From Streptococcus canis (GTDB lineage Bacteria > Bacillota > Bacilli > Lactobacillales > Streptococcaceae): DNA of 64,000 bases. Shown piece by piece: positions 59,641 through 64,000 of the stretch. Both the position numbers and the translations under genes were made by a program. The stretch is from positions 1,365,501 to 1,429,500 of the forward strand of contig NZ_LR134293.1 in NCBI RefSeq assembly GCF_900636575.1, given 5' to 3'. Numbering within the stretch: position 1 is the stretch's first letter; each line of letters opens with the position of its first letter. The notes under the pieces were generated by a model that was not told the DNA's origin, searched no databases, and worked only from the letters and a program-made list of their open reading frames with translations.

Positions 59641-59773
59641 GCTGTGGATTAGTACCATGTTTTAATCGCTTTGACGATTTAAAGGAGACTCTAACCACAG
59701 CTCTTTGTTTTATTGGTAATGAGAATGATAACGCTTTGACGTTTTATTTCGTGTAAGAATACAAGGCAAAGAG
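59641..59773 (+). ncRNA. Candidate IS110 bridge RNA (left-end noncoding region)
   Basis: Two adjacent stem-loops lie upstream of the transposase remnant. SL1: GCTGTGGATTAG (59641) pairs with CTAACCACAGC (59691-59701), inner stem TTTAATCG/CGATTTAAA. SL2: CTCTTTG (59701) pairs with CAAAGAG (59767-59773), inner stem AACG/CGTT. Both inner hairpins share the exact 10-mer CGCTTTGACG (59667-59676, 59732-59741), and both have large internal loops. This two-loop plan matches bridge RNAs of IS110 elements. A -10-like TATACT lies at 59627-59632. Confidence 0.55.
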
Positions 59774-59824
59774 TGCGTGGAACGAACAACAGCTGCTAAT
59801 CACTTGGAAAGGAATCAGAAACTT

Positions 59825-60963
59825 ATGTTCTATATTGGTATTGATATTGCCAAAACCAAACACGATTTAGCCTGTATCAATGAAACTGAAGAAACAGTGA
59901 TAACTAACTTCAGATTCGCCAATTCTTATCAAGGCTTTCATCAGCTTAAACTTAAACTAAAACAGCTCTCTCCTATCACACAAGATATCCATATAGCACT
60001 TGAAAGCACAGGACACTATAACTATAATATTGTTGCTTTCTTAAGAGAGTTAGGATATACCGTTTTCGCTTACAACCCTTTTATTATCAAACAATTTGCC
60101 AAATCTCAGTCTCTAAGGAAAACCAAAACAGATAAGCTCGTAAATTACGGTCTGATGTTACTCCTGAATATTATCAGACAGATAAAGTAATGGATGAGTT
60201 AAAAGAACTCACACGCTAGCAAAACCGTTTAATTCAGTCACGCTCTAAATGCAAGAACTTATATATCCGATTACTTGACATTATCTTTCCTGAGATTAAT
60301 AGCTACGTTAGTAATCTTCATAGTCATTTTGTCTATGAGTTATTGACTAAGTACCCTTCTGCTCAAAAGATAGCTCGTGCTAGAGTCTCATCGTTACTTA
60401 AAATCAAACGGCTAACCGCTGATAAAGCGCATCAGATACAAGAAGCAGCCAAACAAACGATTGGTAATGCTTCGTCAGCTTTATCCCTAGAGCTAGTGCA
60501 GTTAATTGAAAGTATTCAACACTATGATAAACAGATTAATCAAACTCAAGAAGAAATTAACCGATTGATGGCTGAATTGGATTCTTCCATCACCTCTATT
60601 TCTGGAATCGGAAGTCGTCTTGGTGCTATTATCCTAGCTGAAATTAAGACTATCTATAATTTCAAGAATCCAGACCAGCTTCAAGCTTTCGCTGGATTAG
60701 ACCCTGCTATTTACCAATCAGGACAGTTGGATAATACCGGTCATATGGTAAAACGAGGCTCCTCTTATCTAAGGTATGCCCTAATACAAGCTGCCAAACT
60801 CATCTCCATTTACTCACCGCATTTTAAAACCTATTTAAAGCTAAAAATCAGTCACGGCAAACACTATAATGTGGCTGTGACACTTATTGCCAAGAAGCTT
60901 ATTCGTGTCATTTATCATCTCCTCAAAACCAATCAAACCTTTGATGAGGCTAAACTAAGATAA
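59825..60963 (+). pseudogene. IS110-family transposase, inactivated
   Basis: N-terminal RuvC-like DEDD domain is intact (MFYIGIDIAKTKHDLACINE, then ALESTGHYNYNIVAFL) until about 60140, where a deletion/frameshift after TKTDKL leads to a stop at 60190. The next frame continues as TPEYYQTDKVMDELKELTR, hits TAG at 60217-60219, and resumes QNRLIQSRSKCKNLYIRLLD. The C-terminal Transposase_20 domain is present (ISGIGSRLGAIILAEIKT, GLDPAIYQSGQLDNTG), with the catalytic Ser region KRGSSYLRYALIQ. At least two lesions. Confidence 0.85.
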
Positions 60964-60989
60964 AAATACAGAAATCAAGAATGATTTTT

Positions 60990-61016
60990 AAAACTTGCTC
61001 AAGGGCAAGAGTTTTT
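60990..61016 (+). terminator. Terminator downstream of the IS110 remnant
   Basis: AAAACTTGC, TCAAGG loop, GCAAGAGTTTTT (one bulge). Confidence 0.65.
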
Positions 61017-61028
61017 GCGTGTCTAAAA

Positions 61029-61124
61029 TTGAGCTTTTAGACGAAAAGGTGTAAAATAATAAGTGCATCCTCCAGACGATTGAGTAACTTGCATTCAAGT
61101 TTATCGCAGTGGGGGTGTTTTTTT
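61029..61124 (+). ncRNA. Candidate small RNA with its own promoter and terminator
   Basis: TTGAGC (61029-61034), 17 bp, TAAAAT (61052-61057) would start a transcript near 61064. The predicted RNA folds as GCATCCTC (61065-61072) with GGGGGTGT (61111-61118), inner CGAT/ATCG and ACTTG/CAAGT pairs, then seven T. It holds TCCTCC, complementary to a Shine-Dalgarno. It could instead be part of the IS right end or simply a terminator. Confidence 0.35.
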
Positions 61125-61230
61125 ATTTTGTAGAATTTTCTCTTGACTTTTTATATAGAATGTCTCCTTTCTGAATTCTAATCTCTTCATTATACCACAA
61201 ATGTTTGGTTAAAAATATGAACGAAAGTTC

Positions 61231-61258
61231 TTGCAATTTCTTCAATTTAGGTTATAAT
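61231..61258 (+). promoter_or_regulatory. Promoter of the tryptophan-type transporter operon
   Basis: TTGCAA, 16 bp, TATAAT, 30 bp before the leader-peptide start. Confidence 0.75.
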
Positions 61259-61287
61259 GTTAAAAAAACGAGAAAGGAATTCCTAAG

Positions 61288-61335
61288 ATGACGCAAGCAC
61301 AACATCGGACAAATTGGCAAAGCTGGCATAGATAA
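61288..61335 (+). CDS. Leader peptide with two Trp codons (MTQAQHRTNWQSWHR)
   Basis: A 15-codon frame with AAAGGA upstream. Trp10 and Trp13 fall close together near the end, as in attenuator leader peptides. The second Trp codon is within the first RNA hairpin. It precedes competing hairpins and a terminator before the transporter genes. Confidence 0.7.
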   Translation: MTQAQHRTNWQSWHR

Positions 61336-61453
61336 GTTGTGTTTATGAGCTGTCATGGATACGACTTTTAGAGTACTTCTAAAAAGGTATCTATGCGCTG
61401 ACATTGGATTTCACAAGAGCGCCTAGTAGTAAATACTAAGCGCTTTTTCTTTT
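61321..61453 (+). promoter_or_regulatory. Transcription attenuator of the trpXYZ-like operon
   Basis: Hairpin 1: AGCT..CATA (61321-61330) with TATGAGCT (61344-61352), covering the second Trp codon. Hairpin 2: TGTCA (61351-61355), GATAC and CTTTTAGA with TCTAAAAG, GTATC and TGACA (61399-61403). Terminator: AGCGCCTAGTA (61418-61428) with TACTAAGCGCT (61434-61444), then TTTTCTTTT. GCGCT at 61395-61399 can also capture AGCGC at 61418-61422, opening the terminator. Order and overlaps fit attenuation by ribosome stalling at Trp codons. Confidence 0.65.
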
Positions 61454-61512
61454 GAGAAGGATTCTCATCATCAACAGTGTAAAGAGATTAACAAGAAATG
61501 TGAGGAATTAAG

Positions 61513-62508
61513 ATGAAAAATAAGAGCTTAATAGTAACTCTAATCATATTAATGGTAATGGTGATAGGCTCTCTATTAGCAAAAGGCATGGCAAAAGAGA
61601 AAGATGATTTGGCCAGTCAAAAAAACATTAAGATTGGTATATTACAGCTAGTGACCCACGAAGCCCTAGATGATATTGAACGCGGTATTGAAGATCAGCT
61701 TAGAAAGCAAACGCCTAAAGGGAAACACGTGACCATTAAGCTAATGAACGCCGAAGGGGATCAGAGTAAAATTCAGGCCATGAGCCGCCAGTTAACCCAG
61801 TCAGGAAATGATATTGTGATTGGAATTGCGACTCCAGCAGCTCAAGGATTAGCCGCTGCCACTAAAGATATTCCCGTTGTCATGTCAGCCATTTCTGATC
61901 CTGTTGGTGCGAAGTTGGTAAAGCACTTGGAGAGACCCGAAGGCAATGTGACAGGCTTGTCTAATAAAGTTCCCGTCAAGCAAACCATTGACTTGATGAG
62001 AGAATTGACTCCTGAGGCAAAACGAATTGGAGTGTTATATGCTAGTAATGAGGATAATTCCTTATCACAAGTAAAGTCCTTTAGTCAGCTGGCTCAGAAA
62101 AAGGGTTATCAAGTTATTCCCTATGCAGTCCCATCAACTAACGAAGTTCCTACGACCATGTCCGTCATGTTGAGTAAGGTAGATGCTATATTTATTCCGC
62201 AAGATAACACCATTGCAAGTGCCTTTTCATCTGTCATTACCGCCAGTAAAGCGTCAAAGGTTCCAGTTTACTCTAGTGTGGATACTATGGTTAAAGAGGG
62301 CAGCTTGGCCTCTATTTCTCAAAGTCAGTATCAATTAGGTGTTGAGACAGCTAATCAGGTTTTACGATTGATTAAAGGAAAAGCTGTTGCCGATATTTCG
62401 GTCAAGGTTATTGATCATGGTAAACCACTAATAAATAAAAAGGTAGCAGAAGAACTTGGAATTCCTATGTCACAACACCTTTTGGACACAGTCTCATTTG
62501 TAGAGTAA
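61513..62508 (+). CDS. trpX: ABC transporter substrate-binding protein, tryptophan type (TrpX-like)
   Basis: 331 residues. N-terminal membrane segment (SLIVTLIILMVMVIGSLLA) without a lipobox Cys, then an ABC_sub_bind-type domain: IKIGILQLVTHEALDDIERG, VIGIATPAAQGLAAATKDIP, SAISDPVGAKLV, NVTGLSNKVPV. Similar proteins with the same permease/ATPase pair are assigned to tryptophan uptake in streptococci. The Trp-rich leader supports that substrate. RBS GAGG, 11-14 bases before ATG. Confidence 0.85.
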   Translation: MKNKSLIVTLIILMVMVIGSLLAKGMAKEKDDLASQKNIKIGILQLVTHEALDDIERGIEDQLRKQTPKGKHVTIKLMNAEGDQSKIQAMSRQLTQSGNDIVIGIATPAAQGLAAATKDIPVVMSAISDPVGAKLVKHLERPEGNVTGLSNKVPVKQTIDLMRELTPEAKRIGVLYASNEDNSLSQVKSFSQLAQKKGYQVIPYAVPSTNEVPTTMSVMLSKVDAIFIPQDNTIASAFSSVITASKASKVPVYSSVDTMVKEGSLASISQSQYQLGVETANQVLRLIKGKAVADISVKVIDHGKPLINKKVAEELGIPMSQHLLDTVSFVE

Positions 62509-62525
62509 TAACAGAAAGGAAAAAT

Positions 62526-63395
62526 ATGATTATTTCATCAGTTTCACAAGGCCTCTTCTGGGGAATTTTAGGCTTGGGGATTTATTTGACCTTTAGGATT
62601 TTAAATTTTCCTGACATGACTACTGAGGGCTCCTTTCCCTTAGGCGGTGCGGTTACGGTCACGGCTATTCATTTAGGCTGGAATCCCTTTATGTCAACTT
62701 TTCTTGGCATGTTTGCTGGAGCTCTAGCAGGGCTTCTAACGGGACTTTTATACACTAAGGGGAAAATTCCAACGATTCTAGCTGGAATTTTGGTGATGAC
62801 TTCTTGTCATTCCATTATGTTAATGGTCATGGGAAGAGCTAATTTAGGGTTGCATGACAACAAGCGCGTTCACGATTACCTCCCCTTTTCAGCAGATGTG
62901 AGCAGTCTTCTAACAGGCTTATTGGTGGTTGTAATTGTCATTAGTCTTTTGATCTATTTCCTTTACACCAACCTTGGGCAGGCATATATTGCTACGGGTG
63001 ATAACAGAGACATGGCAAAAAGTTTTGGAATTGATACTGACCGCATGGAGGTCATGGGATTAGTTGTGTCCAATGCCTTGATCGCCCTATCAGGAGCCTT
63101 GGTTAGTCAACAAGATGGTTATGCTGATGTTTCAAAGGGAATTGGTGTTATTGTTATTGGTTTGGCCAGTATTATTGTTGGAGAGGTGCTTTATTCAACA
63201 GGTTTAACACTTTTGGAGCGGTTAATTGCTATTGTTGTGGGATCAATCCTATATCAATTTTTAATTTCAGCTGTCATTGCACTCGGATTTAACACCAACT
63301 ATCTAAAATTATTTAGTGCCCTTGTTTTAGCCCTATGCTTAATGGTGCCAGTATTAAAGCAACGTTTTTTTAAAGGGATGAGGTTATCACGATGA
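62526..63395 (+). CDS. trpY: ABC transporter permease, tryptophan type (TrpY-like)
   Basis: 289 residues, eight to nine hydrophobic helices, of the branched-chain-permease type (BPD_transp_2): FRILNFPDMTTEGSFPLGGA, NLGQAYIATGDNRDMAKSFG (cytoplasmic coupling loop) and IGVIVIGLASIIVGEVLY. RBS AAAGGAAAAAT. The stop overlaps the ATPase start (ATGA). Confidence 0.9.
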   Translation: MIISSVSQGLFWGILGLGIYLTFRILNFPDMTTEGSFPLGGAVTVTAIHLGWNPFMSTFLGMFAGALAGLLTGLLYTKGKIPTILAGILVMTSCHSIMLMVMGRANLGLHDNKRVHDYLPFSADVSSLLTGLLVVVIVISLLIYFLYTNLGQAYIATGDNRDMAKSFGIDTDRMEVMGLVVSNALIALSGALVSQQDGYADVSKGIGVIVIGLASIIVGEVLYSTGLTLLERLIAIVVGSILYQFLISAVIALGFNTNYLKLFSALVLALCLMVPVLKQRFFKGMRLSR

Positions 63396-64000
63396 CAAAA
63401 ATTATTGAATTAATCCATGCGACAGTGGCAGTTAATAATGGGTTTGATGACATTAAAACCATTTTGGATGATGTCTCTTTGACCATTTATGAACATGATT
63501 TTTTAACCATTTTAGGAGGAAACGGTGCTGGAAAATCCACACTCTTTAATGTGATTGCCGGAACACTAAGTTTGACACGGGGGCAAATTAGGATTCTTGG
63601 TCAAGATGTGACGAATTGGCCAGCAGAAAAAAGAGCTATCTATCTATCACGAGTTTTTCAAGATCCTAAAATGGGAACAGCCCCTCGGATGACAGTGGCT
63701 GAAAATCTCTTAATTGCACGTCAAAGAGGAGAAAGACGTTCCTTGATTTCTCGAAAAATAACAGAGCACTTAGCTAGCTTTGAGGAGTTGGTTAAACGAA
63801 CGGGAAATGGTTTAGAACACCATTTGGGAACACCAACTGGTCTTTTATCGGGTGGGCAAAGACAGGCCTTAAGTTTACTAATGGCAACCTTGAAAAAGCC
63901 AGAACTCTTATTGTTGGATGAACATACGGCTGCCCTCGACCCCAAGACAAGTCAGTCTTTGATGCGCTTAACGGATGAATTTGTGACAAAAGATCGGTTG
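63392..64000 (+). CDS. trpZ: ABC transporter ATP-binding protein, tryptophan type (TrpZ-like), partial
   Basis: 203 codons before the window ends. Walker A GGNGAGKST near 43-51, Q-loop SRVFQDP, signature LLSGGQRQALSLL near 150, Walker B LLLLDEHTAALDP. Note DEHT in place of the more common DEPT. The C-terminal part is outside the window. Confidence 0.9.
   Translation, partial: MTKIIELIHATVAVNNGFDDIKTILDDVSLTIYEHDFLTILGGNGAGKSTLFNVIAGTLSLTRGQIRILGQDVTNWPAEKRAIYLSRVFQDPKMGTAPRMTVAENLLIARQRGERRSLISRKITEHLASFEELVKRTGNGLEHHLGTPTGLLSGGQRQALSLLMATLKKPELLLLDEHTAALDPKTSQSLMRLTDEFVTKDRL

Larger units (their letters stand above)
60964..61230. other. Noncoding region after the IS remnant
   Basis: Holds a terminator-like hairpin (60990-61016), a perfect 8-bp hairpin GTCTAAAA/TTTTAGAC (61021-61042), and a promoter-hairpin-T-run unit (61029-61124) described separately. 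Nothing protein-coding. Confidence 0.5.

Overview
The window is low-GC Firmicute DNA, almost certainly from a pyogenic-group Streptococcus (S. pyogenes, S. dysgalactiae or S. canis type). Pointers are the dltXABCD operon, a maltodextrin malXFG/malR/malMP locus, an rmlACB cluster without rmlD, an Fbp54-type NFACT protein, and degenerate IS630-Spn1-like and IS110-like insertion sequences. The exact species cannot be fixed by reading alone; S. dysgalactiae is my guess.

Layout. 1-4.4 kb: a frameshifted CorA-like gene, aminopeptidase PepS, a DUF4044 micro-protein, GTPase Obg, a 52-residue conserved protein and the NMN transporter PnuC, which has a structured leader. 4.5-12.1 kb: a CcpA-type controlled beta-glycoside locus (GH1 glycosidase, MupG-family barrel protein, PRD activator, EIIB, EIIA, DUF3284, EIIC and a coupled 50-residue membrane protein). 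12.2-17.3 kb: an amino-acid ABC transporter and uvrB. 17.4-22 kb: dltXABCD for D-alanylation of teichoic acids. 22-24 kb: decayed IS630 and LacI-family genes. 24-33 kb: maltodextrin uptake (malXFG), its repressor malR, and the enzymes malM and glgP. Two mal promoters carry an operator in the same position between -35 and -10.

33-38 kb: an accessory stretch with a decayed FMN reductase, TrhO, a GST, a TDT-family transporter and DUF3042. 38-50 kb: a dense housekeeping run (miaA, hflX, a conserved orphan, rnz, an SDR, recJ, apt, dnaD, nth, trmK, a NIF3 protein, a ZIP transporter, a FAD oxidoreductase) with many 1-11 nt overlaps. 50.4-53.2 kb: rmlA-rmlC-rmlB for dTDP-rhamnose, with an unexplained 227-bp insert before rmlB. 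53.2-59.6 kb: a 146-bp nested inverted repeat, a small helical protein, a lactonase, a NUDIX hydrolase, an AI-2E-family permease, a TPR protein and fbp54. 59.6-61.1 kb: a decayed IS110-family element whose noncoding left end still folds like a bridge RNA. 61.2-64 kb: a tryptophan-type ABC transporter (trpXYZ-like) behind what reads as a complete leader-peptide attenuator; its ATPase gene runs off the window.

The strongest discovery leads are the IS110 bridge-RNA candidate (59641-59773), the tryptophan attenuator (61231-61453), the pnuC leader (possible NAD+-II riboswitch), the nested inverted repeat at 53383-53528, a possible anti-Shine-Dalgarno small RNA near 61064-61124, and the short membrane protein coupled to the EIIC gene.
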